Shown here: one piece after another, positions 8,701 to 17,935 of the stretch
Numbering within the stretch: the stretch's first letter is position 1
How the letters are laid out: each line of letters begins with the position of its first letter
Source of the DNA: Desulfobacteraceae bacterium
Lineage (GTDB): Bacteria > Desulfobacterota > Desulfobacteria > Desulfobacterales > Desulfobacteraceae
Direction of reading: 5' to 3'
DNA: 64,000 nt
Assembly (NCBI GenBank): GCA_024226935.1
Contig: JAAELK010000225.1
Coordinates: 1 to 64,000, forward strand
Position numbers and translations under genes: made by a program
The notes under the pieces: model-generated
Told to the model about the DNA's origin: nothing
What the model saw: only the letters and a program-made list of their open reading frames with translations
Databases searched by the model: none

Positions 8701-9610
8701 GACTTTCAATTGCAACCTGAACTTTGTCGGCACGGATAAAGCGTCCCAATTAACCGGCGGGGTTATGTTACTTGGGGGCAGCAGGTACCACAAGGATGTT
8801 AAACTGAACCTTATTACCATGGCCACAAGACAGACAAGACAAATCCCTTCAGAAGGAAAAAAAGCAATGGGCTTTTTGCACAATATCAGTCTGAACCTGG
8901 ACGTCGGTAGCCGTGAGCCTTTGTTGGTGGATAATAACCTGGCTTATCTGGAGATCAGTCCCAACTTGACAATCAGGGGAACGGCTGCAACCCCTGTACT
9001 GATAGGTCGCGCCCGGGTGGACGGAGGGCGTATTCATTTTCAAAGGGCTGAACTTGAAGTACAAAAAGGGGTAATTAACTTTGTTAACCCTTATAAAACA
9101 AAACCTGTCTTAGATATTGAGGCAAAAATGGAAATCCGGGCCTGGACCATTACCCTGGCCATTTCAGGATCTCCTGACAATCTGAATTTACAACTATCCT
9201 CCGACCCTTTTGAACAGCGTATGGATATTCTTTCATTAATTCTCCTTGGCAAGACCACCCGGGAATTTGGAGATACAAACGGTGGGCGGCGGTTTGGTTC
9301 TGATGAAATTATTGCCAATGTTATGGCAAGTTCCCTGGAAAAAAGTTTAAAAGAGGCTACAGGCCTCGATTATTTGAAAATTACTCCCCAGATACAGGAA
9401 CTATTAGCTTCCTCCGGAGTTGATGTCATGCTTGGAACAAATCTGTCCAGGCATATCAACGTAAAATACGGGGTGGATGTCAGAAAAGGCAAAGTTGTTC
9501 AGCGGGTGATCACCTCTTATCAATTACTCGAAAATCTTTTGTTAGACGGGTACCGGGATACAGATGGAAGATTTGGTGGTGAACTTAAATATCGACTGGA
9601 GTTTAGATGA
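5783..9610 (+). CDS. tamB: TamB-family inner-membrane/periplasmic translocation protein
   Basis: The 1275-residue protein has one N-terminal membrane anchor (about residues 20-38) and then a very long run of repetitive beta-rich sequence, as in TamB/AsmA-like proteins. The last 350 residues match the TamB (DUF490) domain, including GRARVDGGRI, a segment ending FEQRMDILSLILLG, and a C-terminus ending in a phenylalanine-arginine. TamB spans the periplasm and works with an Omp85 protein in outer-membrane protein assembly or lipid movement. Here the gene order is tamB then the Omp85 gene, with a four-base ATGA overlap (9607-9610). Possible starts are 5783, 5807 and 5816; none has a clear ribosome binding site, so the exact N-terminus is uncertain by about ten residues. 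Confidence 0.9.
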   Translation: MVMTWFFLMDGMVLKPKNKLGVIAGFVCCVLLATVWAGSCFLKTNTTKTILLHLISEKVPGQVVFDKLEIHPLLGQINLLGLQLRGPHGKSLARMKKMSLDLSWTSLLTGKICFSSVMMDSPRLNLSLLKNGSLAPGLSSVKTTNGSSWFFSDILVKKFVLKNGSLVLEVPGKNLNLSVSGLDVLVSNFDLLHGSAKFKANFETGNITTREKSILLNPTRMEADFKDGGLSNIFVHLDSNDLDMKILGSVKDLFNCPVFDIRLKSIMDLEQATFTAGIKPKAFQGQLLTNLSIKGDLDNPVITGSIQSKKAWVKGYLLENLMLEFKIKNRMATMLPSHLSSKFGALDLEGKINLEKVFPHGFLKPFDLNELSYNINALLSGTKLSVLSGIKPGTKGKVTSRINFSGRGVDPEKIKADIKAKLSATGLRLKGMPTSMAAMINTDIVLDKKTARINFLDLRAPSIILTGNGQVDITTMKISGKLNLKMGDIGLLNRLTHLRQKGQISAKIEINGPFSCPGVSLTASGSNIEINNVVLGNLTLKGNLDRTGRVRVDKFLLENHGSILNGTGWLESLKKMLNGNRKNLIHFDVKTGNLNLANFMPTSFFKGKLNGKIMVRSNLVKPIVRADIKGYDLAFKKVQIKDATLSLNGKIQSRFSNVDGVLNIDADSIKVFDQARGKFSSKFLLRGSLKNPQIKGKLDIQKIMILNEKQNPMDLTVKLQNKKLEIKADIGPMMEGVYHMDTKVFAVDFNVDGFNLSPYFALMGRSGFTGDITGSIKAKGRIDKLKQIQGSADFSKIMIAFAGNPFIQTKDSRLTFKNGQLCLLPTQIKLLKKGILMVKGQADLSGSLDFKALGDIPLELLNPLVDKIKFATGNVRITASLKGSIYDPIIQGDLLFNSLGMGVDGLDQDFKNMKGHIKFTPDKIEISGFEGYMGQGRFDLGGSVILKAWAPEKFNLKINAHQLNLDIQDLMDLTFNCNLNFVGTDKASQLTGGVMLLGGSRYHKDVKLNLITMATRQTRQIPSEGKKAMGFLHNISLNLDVGSREPLLVDNNLAYLEISPNLTIRGTAATPVLIGRARVDGGRIHFQRAELEVQKGVINFVNPYKTKPVLDIEAKMEIRAWTITLAISGSPDNLNLQLSSDPFEQRMDILSLILLGKTTREFGDTNGGRRFGSDEIIANVMASSLEKSLKEATGLDYLKITPQIQELLASSGVDVMLGTNLSRHINVKYGVDVRKGKVVQRVITSYQLLENLLLDGYRDTDGRFGGELKYRLEFR

Positions 9611-12444
9611 ATAAAATATCTATTTACAGCCGTACCTGTAGCCTGAAAGCCTTGCTAATCTGGAGTATAATTATTTTATTTGGCTTTGTTAAACCTGGAT
9701 TTGCCGCAAACCCGGAAAAACATCCCAAAGAAACTATTTTTCAAATTGATGTCAAAATCCTTGGGATAAAAGGGGATACAACTTTTTGGAATTCCATTGC
9801 CAGGGATTTAATTTCATTAAAACCCTTGGACCCATATAATAATGATCTAATAAAACAGGCGATTGTCGGTCTTTCCGATTCAAACCTTTTTCAATCCATA
9901 CATGTATCCGATCCTGTAAAAACTACCAGGGGCTTGAAAATCACCTTTGAGCTTATTCCCTACGGGCGTATTAAGGATATCAAGATCTACAAGGCCTTTC
10001 CTCTGTTTGACCGGGAAGTACTCGATATTATGACCCTTTATAACGGGGAACTTTTTTCTAAAAAAAGCCTTGAACAGCAGAGCAGTCGTGTGATCACCCT
10101 TTTTAAAAAACAGGGTTTTATTGATCCCAAGGTCACCCTATCCGCCCAAAAGGATGGGTATGATGGAAATTATCTGATCTCGGTTCATATTAATAAAGGG
10201 GACTTTTTCCGGGTAAACAAGGTGGAGATCCAGGGAAATAAAAGTTTTTTATCATCCCGCTTAAAGCTGAGGACTGAAACCTGGAAAGCCTCTGTCCTGC
10301 TCGGCAGCGCCAAACGATTTATCCAAAATAACCTGGATGATGATGTTAAAGAACTTATCGCATTTTACCGAACCCAAAAATTTGCCGATGTCGCAATTAC
10401 CCCGGAAGTGATAAGGGATCGTAAAAAAAAACAAGTGGATGTGATCTTTCATGTTGAGGAAGGCCCCAAATACCTGATCGACTTTAAAGGGAATAAAAAA
10501 TTTTGGGACTATACCCTGAATAAAGAAATGACCCTGGAAAAAGACGGAAATAAAAACAATTTTGCCCTTGGAAAAAGTATCCGGAATCTGAAAGAAAAAT
10601 ATACTATGAAAGGATACCCGGACGTAAAGATAAAATCCGGAATAAAAGAAAATACTTTATCCAGGCCTCCGGAAAAACAAGTGACCATCTCCATTAATGA
10701 AGGCGATAAATATTGTGTTTCAAAAATTGATATCCTAGGAAATCGATCTATCACACAAAAACAAATTTTTAAAAATATTCTGACCCAAACTTCGACTCTT
10801 AGCAATTGCAATATTTATGTGGCAAATCAACTTGATAAAGACATAAATACCCTTCGAGAACTCTATTTTACAAAAGGATTTATCGGGATCAAGATTGATA
10901 AACACATCCGGTTTTTAGATGCTGATAATCAGGACAAAACAAAAGTCAAACATGTACAAATCGAACTTGTCATTGATGAAGGGATCAGAACAAGGGTTGA
11001 AAAGGTTCAGTTTAAAGGTCTGTCTGCCCTGTCCCGGGACAGGGCATTGGAGTTTATCACCCTGAAATCAGGAATTCCCTTTGATCCCCATATGATGGAA
11101 AAAGATGAAAAAAATCTGGGGCAAAAAATTTCCGAGTTAGGGTATCCCAACAGCTGGGTAACGGGCGTTGTAAAATTTAGCCCTGACAGATCTGGAGCAA
11201 TTTTGACCTATACCGTGGAACAAGGCCACTATGTAAGGGTAGGGCATATATATTATCAAGGAAATTTCAGGACAAAACAATCCATTCTTGACAATAAAAT
11301 GCAGATCTTTTCCGGTGAACCCTTTTCCCTGGTCAAATTACTGGAGAGCCGACAGAACTTAATGGAAATTGCAGCCCTCAGTTCAGTGCGGTTTACTACC
11401 ATAGGCCTGAACAACAATGCTTCAAAGGTAGATATAATCATAGTGGTTGAAGAAAAGAAACCTTATTTTGTAGAAACAGGCACAGGTTATGATACCCAAC
11501 GCCGTTTTTATCTCGACTCAACGGTGGGAGATCATAACTTTCTGGGTCGTAATTTGGATCTTCAACTAAAAGGGGAGTACAGTCAGATCGGGTATAATTG
11601 GAACATAGCATTAACGGAACCACAGCTTTTTTACACCAAAATTTTGTCCAGCACCCGGTTTTTTGGTGGAAAACAAGAAGAGTTTAACAAGGATTATGGA
11701 ATCAAGACCCGGGGGATCGCCCAAAATTTTTCCCGGACTTTTTTATCCAACAAACTGATAGTAAACCTAGGCCTGATGCATGAATCCAGAGATCAATACC
11801 CGACCCAGTACCGGCAAGACACTGAAACAACCCAATATGATTCACGAAATATTATCACCATAAGTCCGGGTATCAGCTACCGAACTATAGATTCCTATAT
11901 TAAACCCAGTAAAGGTCATATTTCCACTTTTAACATGGAACTTTTAAAAGGACTTGATAATGACCTGGACGATTTTATTAAATATCGCCTGGAAACCAGG
12001 TATTATCATACTGTGTTTAAACCATTGGTTCTTGCCCTGCGGGGACAATACCAGTTGATCCAACCCTATGGAAGCAACAGAGTTGTGCCTGAGGATCAAT
12101 TATTTTTTTTAGGTGGAAGTTCAAGTGTCCGGGGTTTTGATGAAAACCTTTTGCAATATGATTCAACAGGCAACGCAGTAGGGGGAAGAGAGACTATCTT
12201 AGGAAGCATCGAAGCACGGTATGATCTGGGATTAAATTTTGAACTTTCCACCTTTTACGACATAGGAGCAGTAAAGAAAACCCAAGGCAAAGATGCAGAT
12301 CATACATTCCGTGACTCCATCGGCCTTGGGCTTAGTTATATGACACCCATAGGTCCCATTGGATTATTGTATGGCTGGAAACTGGACCCCAGGGCCAACG
12401 AAAGTGCAGGCAGGTTTTCTTTTTCCATGGGGTATACCTTTTAA
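9607..12444 (+). CDS. tamA: Omp85-family outer-membrane protein with about seven POTRA domains (TamA/BamA-like)
   Basis: The 945-residue protein begins with a signal peptide ending near GFAA (about residue 34). The periplasmic part, to about residue 600, reads as seven POTRA-like repeats, each starting with a strand such as RVNKVEIQGNKSF or CVSKIDILGNRSI and ending with a VxEG turn. A 16-strand-type beta barrel follows, with the Omp85 loop-6 motif SSSVRGFDEN and a C-terminal aromatic residue (GYTF). Classical TamA has three POTRA domains and BamA five, so this is neither by length. Fusion of start and stop codons with tamB argues for a TamA-like partner. The gene symbol is given on context; a BamA-like role in outer-membrane protein insertion is possible. 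Confidence 0.85.
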   Translation: MNKISIYSRTCSLKALLIWSIIILFGFVKPGFAANPEKHPKETIFQIDVKILGIKGDTTFWNSIARDLISLKPLDPYNNDLIKQAIVGLSDSNLFQSIHVSDPVKTTRGLKITFELIPYGRIKDIKIYKAFPLFDREVLDIMTLYNGELFSKKSLEQQSSRVITLFKKQGFIDPKVTLSAQKDGYDGNYLISVHINKGDFFRVNKVEIQGNKSFLSSRLKLRTETWKASVLLGSAKRFIQNNLDDDVKELIAFYRTQKFADVAITPEVIRDRKKKQVDVIFHVEEGPKYLIDFKGNKKFWDYTLNKEMTLEKDGNKNNFALGKSIRNLKEKYTMKGYPDVKIKSGIKENTLSRPPEKQVTISINEGDKYCVSKIDILGNRSITQKQIFKNILTQTSTLSNCNIYVANQLDKDINTLRELYFTKGFIGIKIDKHIRFLDADNQDKTKVKHVQIELVIDEGIRTRVEKVQFKGLSALSRDRALEFITLKSGIPFDPHMMEKDEKNLGQKISELGYPNSWVTGVVKFSPDRSGAILTYTVEQGHYVRVGHIYYQGNFRTKQSILDNKMQIFSGEPFSLVKLLESRQNLMEIAALSSVRFTTIGLNNNASKVDIIIVVEEKKPYFVETGTGYDTQRRFYLDSTVGDHNFLGRNLDLQLKGEYSQIGYNWNIALTEPQLFYTKILSSTRFFGGKQEEFNKDYGIKTRGIAQNFSRTFLSNKLIVNLGLMHESRDQYPTQYRQDTETTQYDSRNIITISPGISYRTIDSYIKPSKGHISTFNMELLKGLDNDLDDFIKYRLETRYYHTVFKPLVLALRGQYQLIQPYGSNRVVPEDQLFFLGGSSSVRGFDENLLQYDSTGNAVGGRETILGSIEARYDLGLNFELSTFYDIGAVKKTQGKDADHTFRDSIGLGLSYMTPIGPIGLLYGWKLDPRANESAGRFSFSMGYTF

Positions 12445-12602
12445 AAGATTGGCTCCTATTAAATTTTCTAAGTCCTACTCTTATTGTCAACCATAATAGT
12501 TTGAAATTTGCTGCCAAATTCTCAGCTATCCTAAACACTCATAATACTTGCTATAAAAAAACAGACTGGTTACTATTAAGACACCTTGAATAATCACGAA
12601 AG

Positions 12603-14078
12603 ATGGATTATTTATCATCTTATATACAAACAAAGATGGGAGCTGCCTTGAAAACAGCCTGGTTGAAATATATATTTATAATATGTTGCCTTTTCCAGAC
12701 AATGGACGGATTTGCAGTCCAGGACAAACCCTTGGAAGAATGGCAAATCCAAAACATATGGACCGGGGACTATGACAAACTCATCAAGCATCGGGTCATT
12801 CGAGTCCTTGCTCCCTATAGCAAAACTTTTTACTTTTTAGACAAAGGTATGCCAAGAGGATTAACCTATGATCAGATGATGGCGTTTGAAAAAATGGTAA
12901 ACAAAAAGCTCCATAATCCTCGTCTGAAAATTCATGTTTTAGTAATTCCAACCCCCCGGGACAACTTGATTCCTGCCCTGCTTTCCGGAAAAGGAGATAT
13001 TATTGCCGGGAACATGACCATCACCGATCCTCGCAAAAAAAAAGTGGCTTTTGCAGACCCGTACCTGACCCATATAAATGAGATTGTAGTGACAGGTCCT
13101 GACTCCCCGGAAATTAAAACCATTGACGACCTGTCAGGACAGTCGATCTATGTCAGGAAAACCAGCAGTTACTATGAAAGCCTGGTCAAACTGAACAAAA
13201 AATTTATATGGAGCTGGAAAAAAAGAGTTCATATTATTCAAATCAGTGAATATTTAGAAGATGAAGATCTCCTTGAAATGCTCAATGCCGGAATGATTTC
13301 CATGGTGGTTGTTGACAGCCACACAGCACAGTTCTGGGACCAAATTTTTGATAAAATTGTGCTGCATCCCCAAATCATTTTACGCGATAATGGCAGTATT
13401 GCCTGGGCCATTCGAAAAAAAAGCCCAAAACTCATGGCAATCATCAACAAATTTATCAAAAAAAACAAAAAAGGTACCCGGAGCGGCAATATCTTATTTG
13501 AGCGGTATTTGAAAAATATTCACTATGTTCGCAATGCCCTTGTGGACGATAAAAAATTTCAACACATAACAAAAATTTTTCAAACATATGCCAAACAATA
13601 TGATTTTGACTGGCTTTTACTCAAAGCCCTTGCCTTTCAAGAATCTGGAATAAACCAGAACAAACGAAGTCCCATGGGGGCTATTGGAATCATGCAAGTA
13701 CTACCCTCAACCGCCCGGGATCCCAATGTCAACATCAAAAACATTTACAACCTGAACGCCAATATCCATGCTGGCACAAAATATTTAAGGTACCTTGTGG
13801 ATCATTATTTCAGCGACCCTGACATTGACTTACTCAATAGAAATTTATTGGCATTGGCTGCCTACAATACCGGGCCCAATAGAGTTTCAAATCTCAGAAA
13901 AGAGGCTTATTCCATGGGGCTTGATCCCAACGTCTGGTTCCAGAATGTGGAAGTCGTGGCAGCCAAACGTATCGGTCGAGAAACCGTACAATATGTCAGT
14001 AATATTTTTAAATACTACATTGCTTATAAACTGATCTATGATCAACGGGCAAAAAAACCAGACTATTTACGAAAATGA
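12603..14078 (+). CDS. mltF: MltF-like membrane-bound lytic murein transglycosylase
   Basis: The 491-residue protein has an N-terminal signal or anchor (residues 20-38), a family 3 periplasmic solute-binding domain (about 55-300, with the PLLSGKGDI-type region and TITDPRKK), and a C-terminal SLT lytic transglycosylase domain (about 335-450). The SLT motif QESG near residue 346 carries the catalytic glutamate and is followed by GAIGIMQVLPSTA and AAYNTGPNRV. This is the architecture of MltF, which cleaves peptidoglycan glycan strands to 1,6-anhydro-muropeptides and is controlled by its binding domain. The gene stands alone after a 158-base gap from the Omp85 gene. Its 3' end overlaps the convergent lipoprotein gene by 16 bases. 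Confidence 0.92.
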   Translation: MDYLSSYIQTKMGAALKTAWLKYIFIICCLFQTMDGFAVQDKPLEEWQIQNIWTGDYDKLIKHRVIRVLAPYSKTFYFLDKGMPRGLTYDQMMAFEKMVNKKLHNPRLKIHVLVIPTPRDNLIPALLSGKGDIIAGNMTITDPRKKKVAFADPYLTHINEIVVTGPDSPEIKTIDDLSGQSIYVRKTSSYYESLVKLNKKFIWSWKKRVHIIQISEYLEDEDLLEMLNAGMISMVVVDSHTAQFWDQIFDKIVLHPQIILRDNGSIAWAIRKKSPKLMAIINKFIKKNKKGTRSGNILFERYLKNIHYVRNALVDDKKFQHITKIFQTYAKQYDFDWLLLKALAFQESGINQNKRSPMGAIGIMQVLPSTARDPNVNIKNIYNLNANIHAGTKYLRYLVDHYFSDPDIDLLNRNLLALAAYNTGPNRVSNLRKEAYSMGLDPNVWFQNVEVVAAKRIGRETVQYVSNIFKYYIAYKLIYDQRAKKPDYLRK

Positions 14079-14308
14079 TACTTCCATCCCTTATCACGCA
14101 TGCATCTTCGTGAATAGGATATTTCATCACTGACACTATAATTCCACCGTCTTTCCATTACATAGTCCCTGGCTTTTTTTTCACACTCATCCTGATCTTC
14201 ATAAAATTGAGCTTTTGTTTTTTCAGGATTAAAAGCCACATAGCTATAGCAACCATCCAAGCACAGCAACAAAGAACCCATCAATCCCACAAACAATATT
14301 CTTTTCAT
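14063..14308 (-). CDS. Small predicted lipoprotein
   Basis: From the ATG at 14308 the product is 81 residues, with a signal peptide and lipobox LDGC near residue 20. The mature part is short, charged and contains two more cysteines (DECEKKARDY and SRRCMRDKG), which could form a disulfide. A GGAG ribosome binding site lies 10 bases upstream of this ATG, so it is preferred over a longer open frame to 14425. I do not recognise a family. It converges on mltF with a 16-base overlap. Confidence 0.7.
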   Translation of the reverse strand: MKRILFVGLMGSLLLCLDGCYSYVAFNPEKTKAQFYEDQDECEKKARDYVMERRWNYSVSDEISYSRRCMRDKGWKYHFRK

Positions 14309-14437
14309 CTTTTCCAACTCCTGAACCCTTGTTATCGGACAACGTCTATTAATAATCTGGAAAGAACCTGTCAATTCCGATTCATAAGGCCCACCATAAA
14401 CAGAGCGCGCCTGAAACACAAGCAAATTTATGACAGA

Positions 14438-14983
14438 CTATTTTACTTGTTCAATAATCACAACCGATATTTTTTGACGGATCAATTTGCCTTTGCTCTC
14501 AATAGTCAAAAGAATGCTGTTTTCACCGGGAGGAAGCTTCCCGCCATAAATCCCATGTTTATCCTTGCCTGCCGAATAGTCGTTCCATCCCGCCAGGGCA
14601 ATTTTTGCCAGGGGAAATAGCTGCTTGGAAAACCGCATTTTTGGGGAGATCACATCATTGGGAACACTATTTTCCCGTACTCTGGTCGGTTCAATCCCCT
14701 CAAATACAAACCCGCCCCGATTTTTACCATCATGGATATACCGGGTTTTATTCCAGTCTATCTCAATGTTGGAATCCGATTTATTTTCAATATCCAGCAT
14801 AAAGGATGAAAAATAGCTGGTTCCTTCCTTGGCCGGCGTAAAGCTGACACTAAAATTGTGAGTATCAATCGTCTTTGATACCGGACTGCTAACATATTCA
14901 TAGTTAACAACCGAACATCCAAAACAGCCCAGCATAAAGGTGATAATAACCCCTGTGAATAACTTGATATTTACATATTTCAT
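14438..14983 (-). CDS. Predicted lipoprotein of unknown function
   Basis: The 181-residue product from the ATG at 14983 starts with a signal peptide and a cysteine-rich lipobox region (FMLGCFGCS). A strong GGGGGAG ribosome binding site precedes this ATG, which rules against the longer frame to 15115. The mature part has a beta-sandwich feel, with phrases such as FSVSFTPAKEG and LPPGENSILLTIESKG that suggest an immunoglobulin-like fold, but I cannot name a family. It lies 129 bases upstream of the next small lipoprotein in the same direction, so the two may be co-transcribed. Confidence 0.7.
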   Translation of the reverse strand: MKYVNIKLFTGVIITFMLGCFGCSVVNYEYVSSPVSKTIDTHNFSVSFTPAKEGTSYFSSFMLDIENKSDSNIEIDWNKTRYIHDGKNRGGFVFEGIEPTRVRENSVPNDVISPKMRFSKQLFPLAKIALAGWNDYSAGKDKHGIYGGKLPPGENSILLTIESKGKLIRQKISVVIIEQVK

Positions 14984-15289
14984 GTCTCCCCCCTTATGCA
15001 GATCTTTAATTTGACTTACCCATCTGAACAGATAAGTTATGACAGATAAACTATTTGTATTCAAAGTTGAAAATGAAGTCAAGGTCAGGCAATTAAATTT
15101 TAACATATTCTCCAACCCCGATTTTGACTGGACCCATGGTTCAAAAAAAGGTATAGTCCCGGGGAAAGTAAATATTTTTTAGACCTGTCACAAAAAAATG
15201 ATTATCTATTGACAAAATCAAGCAATAATTATAGAATAAAGAGTTTTTTGAAATTGCAAAAAGTATTGAAATAATTAAGGAGAGTTAAC
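14984..15289. other. Divergent intergenic region between lipoprotein and rplU
   Basis: This 306-base AT-rich stretch holds the ribosome binding site of the leftward lipoprotein gene at its left end and the rplU promoter at 15209-15237. I see no further gene, repeat or riboswitch in it. Confidence 0.6.
15209..15237 (+). promoter_or_regulatory. Sigma-70-type promoter of the rplU operon
   Basis: TTGACA at 15209-15214 and TAGAAT at 15232-15237 are separated by exactly 17 bases. The -35 is a perfect consensus and the -10 has one mismatch. It lies 52 bases upstream of the rplU start, as expected for a strong housekeeping promoter. Confidence 0.8.
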
Positions 15290-15601
15290 ATGTACGCAGT
15301 TATCAGAACCGGAGGAAAGCAGTACAAGGTTCATGAGGAACAAATTCTGACAGTTGAAAAACTTGAAGGAACTGAAGGTTCTCAGGTTGAATTCGATGAT
15401 ATCCTCATGTATTCCGACGGAGAAGTCATTACCCTTGGAGCCCCCAAGGTTGAAAATGCCATTGTAAAAGCACATATCCTTGAACAAGGACGGGGTAAAA
15501 AACAATTGGTCTTCAAGTATAAACGCCGGAAAGGCTATCGCAAAATGCAAGGCCATAAACAGCATTATACAGAAATAAAAATTGAATCTATTTCGGTTTA
15601 A
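15290..15601 (+). CDS. rplU: 50S ribosomal protein L21
   Basis: The 103-residue product matches L21 throughout: [14 protein letters not shown] at the start, the central EFDDILMY region, and the basic end [21 protein letters not shown]21 binds 23S rRNA in the large subunit. The start is fixed by the AGGAGAG ribosome binding site at about 15280. It is first in the conserved rplU-rpmA-obgE order and sits 14 bases before rpmA. Confidence 0.98.
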   Translation: MYAVIRTGGKQYKVHEEQILTVEKLEGTEGSQVEFDDILMYSDGEVITLGAPKVENAIVKAHILEQGRGKKQLVFKYKRRKGYRKMQGHKQHYTEIKIESISV

Positions 15602-15615
15602 GGAGAGATCATAAG

Positions 15616-15870
15616 ATGTCACATAAAAAAGCAGCAGGTAGTACCAGAAACGGACGTGACTCAAAGGGTCAACGCCGGGGCGTTAAAAGATTTGGCGGGG
15701 AGATGATTTCTGCCGGAACTATCATAGTAAGACAGATCGGCACCAAAATTCATCCGGGCAATAATGTGGGCATGGGCAAGGACTACACCCTCTTCGCAAA
15801 AATGGACGGTGTGGTGACTTTTGAACAAAAGGGTCGCGACAGAAAAAAAGTCAGCGTTTATGAAGCGTGA
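15616..15870 (+). CDS. rpmA: 50S ribosomal protein L27
   Basis: The 84-residue product is typical L27, with [20 protein letters not shown] near the start and the [15 protein letters not shown] core. The flexible N-terminus of L27 reaches the peptidyl transferase centre; here it is the short form MSHKKAAG with no cleavable extension. AAGGAGAG just upstream of the ATG is the ribosome binding site. Its TGA overlaps the GTG start of obgE by three bases within a GTGA. Confidence 0.98.
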   Translation: MSHKKAAGSTRNGRDSKGQRRGVKRFGGEMISAGTIIVRQIGTKIHPGNNVGMGKDYTLFAKMDGVVTFEQKGRDRKKVSVYEA

Positions 15871-16862
15871 AATTTGTAGATGAAGCAATTATCACCGTCA
15901 CTTCAGGCAATGGTGGACCGGGATGTGTTAGTTTCCGCAGGGAACGGTACATTGAGTTTGGAGGTCCTGATGGTGGAGATGGCGGTGATGGTGGGAGTGT
16001 AATTCTAAGGGTGGATCCAGGCCAACGGACACTTTACGAATATCGTCGTCAAAAATTGTTCCATGCCAAGAATGGTGCCTCCGGACTTGGCAAACAAAAA
16101 CATGGTAAAAATGGAAGGCATACATTTCTGGATCTACCACCTGGGACCATGGTCTCCAACGCCGATACCCTTGATCCCATTATTGATCTCACCTCTGAGC
16201 ATACAGAACATATTATTGCAGAAGGGGGCAAAGGGGGACAAGGAAATAAGAGGTTTGCTTCAGCGACCAATAGAACACCCAGATTTTCTCAACCAGGAAT
16301 TCCCGGTACCGAAATAAAATTGAAGTTAGAGTTAAAACTTCTGGCCGATGTGGGCATAGTAGGTCTTCCCAATGCCGGTAAATCCACTTTGATTTCCAGC
16401 ATATCTGCGGCTCGACCAAAAGTTGCAGATTACCCGTTTACAACCCTTACCCCGACCCTTGGCATGGTAGAGCCCCCCTTCGGAGAACCCTTTGCCGTGG
16501 CAGATATCCCGGGACTTATTGAAGGGGCCCATGAGGGCATCGGCCTTGGCATCAAATTTTTAAAGCATATTGAACGAACCGGAATTTTAATTCACCTGAT
16601 TGATGCAGGTCAAATCGACCCGGAAAATCCCCTCGAATCCTTTAAATTGATCAACAAAGAGCTGGCCATGTACAGTAAAAAACTGGCCCAAAAAACCCAG
16701 ATTGTGGTACTTAATAAAACTGATCTTACCGGCTCACAAAATCGAGTGGATAAGTTTAAAGCAGCCGTGCCAAATCTTAAGGTTCTTACCATTTCAGCAG
16801 TTACCGGTCAGGGTGTAAAATCTTTGGTCAAACTGCTCGCTTCCAAACTTCAAAAAGAGTAA
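15867..16862 (+). CDS. obgE: GTPase ObgE/CgtA
   Basis: The 331-residue product has the glycine-rich Obg fold (residues 1-158, for example [12 protein letters not shown]) and then a GTPase domain with G1 GLPNAGKST near residue 165, G3 DIPG and G4 NKTD. Obg proteins bind the 50S subunit and link ribosome assembly to growth. The start is GTG at 15867, in the GTGA overlap with rpmA, which implies translational coupling. There is no long C-terminal OCT domain; the protein ends soon after the G domain, as in many proteobacterial short forms. Confidence 0.97.
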   Translation: MKFVDEAIITVTSGNGGPGCVSFRRERYIEFGGPDGGDGGDGGSVILRVDPGQRTLYEYRRQKLFHAKNGASGLGKQKHGKNGRHTFLDLPPGTMVSNADTLDPIIDLTSEHTEHIIAEGGKGGQGNKRFASATNRTPRFSQPGIPGTEIKLKLELKLLADVGIVGLPNAGKSTLISSISAARPKVADYPFTTLTPTLGMVEPPFGEPFAVADIPGLIEGAHEGIGLGIKFLKHIERTGILIHLIDAGQIDPENPLESFKLINKELAMYSKKLAQKTQIVVLNKTDLTGSQNRVDKFKAAVPNLKVLTISAVTGQGVKSLVKLLASKLQKE

Positions 16863-16865
16863 CCC

Positions 16866-17543
16866 ATGAATGCAGGACTTTTTGGGGGGACTTTCAATCC
16901 GCTTCACAATGGTCATATCGATGTTATTAAATACGTGAAGCAGGCCTTTCACCTTCAAAAGATCTTTTTATTCCCCTCTGCTACCCCGCCCCACAAATCC
17001 ATGACCGAGCTGGCCCCAGCCCGGGACCGACTGGATATGGTAAAAGGCTGGGTAACAGAGCAGGATGGATTTTACGCATCGGATATAGAACTAAAAAGAA
17101 AAGGCCCTTCTTTTACCATTGATACCATAAAGGCCTTTAAAAAGAGTGCCTTTGAAAATGAAATTTTTAAAAAAAAACATGGTCTGCAACTTAATTTCTC
17201 CCTCTTAATGGGATCAGATGCATTTTTTGATATCACCACCTGGAAAAAACAGGAACTCATTTTTCGAGCTATTCCCATCATTGTCATGCTCAGGGGAGAT
17301 CGAACCGGGATAGAACCCATTGCATCCTTTATTGACGAACATATCTCAAAAGGATACAAATTAAATAAAGGACTAACCAAGTTTACCCATAAACAGATGC
17401 AGCCTATATGTATTTGTAATGTACCCAAAATCGACATTTCTTCAACCATGATACGGGCACGGGTAAAAGAAAACCTATCCATAAAAGGACTTGTCCCGGC
17501 AAATGTTGAGAACATCATCAAAGAAAAGGATTTATATAAATGA
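16866..17543 (+). CDS. nadD: Nicotinate-nucleotide adenylyltransferase
   Basis: The 225-residue product begins with GLFGGTFNPLHNGHI, the nucleotidyltransferase signature in which the HxGH histidines bind ATP, and ends with the ISSTMIRARVKENLSI motif of NadD. It makes nicotinic acid adenine dinucleotide in NAD synthesis. The gene follows obgE by three bases, and its TGA overlaps the rsfS ATG by four bases. The obgE-nadD-rsfS order is common in proteobacteria. Confidence 0.96.
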   Translation: MNAGLFGGTFNPLHNGHIDVIKYVKQAFHLQKIFLFPSATPPHKSMTELAPARDRLDMVKGWVTEQDGFYASDIELKRKGPSFTIDTIKAFKKSAFENEIFKKKHGLQLNFSLLMGSDAFFDITTWKKQELIFRAIPIIVMLRGDRTGIEPIASFIDEHISKGYKLNKGLTKFTHKQMQPICICNVPKIDISSTMIRARVKENLSIKGLVPANVENIIKEKDLYK

Positions 17544-17935
17544 CAAACCCCATGGCATTGACAGAAGAATTCACCCCCTATCTTACCCCTATTTTTGAAC
17601 GCAAGGCTAAATCTATCACAGCAATTGATGTCCGTAAAATGACATCCTACACAGATATGATAGTGATTGTTGAAGGGGAATCAGGCCGCCAGGTAACTTC
17701 TTTGGCCGAACATATCATCAAGGCCCTGAAAAAAGAAAAAATAATGGTTTTCGGCATGGAAGGGATCAAGGAAGGCGAGTGGGCCTTGCTGGATTACGGC
17801 CATATCATCGTCCATATATTTGAATCAAAAGCAAAGAATTTTTACGATTTGGAAGGACTGTGGAGTGATGCTCCAAGGGTTGATCTATCCCAGTTCGGCC
17901 CCATCCTTGAAATGGAAGAAGACGATGATTTCTAA
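17540..17935 (+). CDS. rsfS: Ribosome silencing factor RsfS
   Basis: The 131-residue product matches the RsfS/Iojap family, with KAKSITAIDVRKM, the TDMIVIVEG segment and the WALLDYGHIIVHIF core. RsfS binds L14 on the 50S subunit and blocks subunit joining under nutrient limitation. A short acidic tail (EMEEDDDF) follows the conserved domain. The gene overlaps both neighbours: nadD by four bases and gpmI by 11 bases. Confidence 0.95.
   Translation: MTNPMALTEEFTPYLTPIFERKAKSITAIDVRKMTSYTDMIVIVEGESGRQVTSLAEHIIKALKKEKIMVFGMEGIKEGEWALLDYGHIIVHIFESKAKNFYDLEGLWSDAPRVDLSQFGPILEMEEDDDF

Noticed and set aside
14207-14620. A 137-codon plus-strand frame across two lipoprotein genes
   Set aside because: Both minus-strand lipoproteins have strong ribosome binding sites and lipoboxes; the plus frame has neither.
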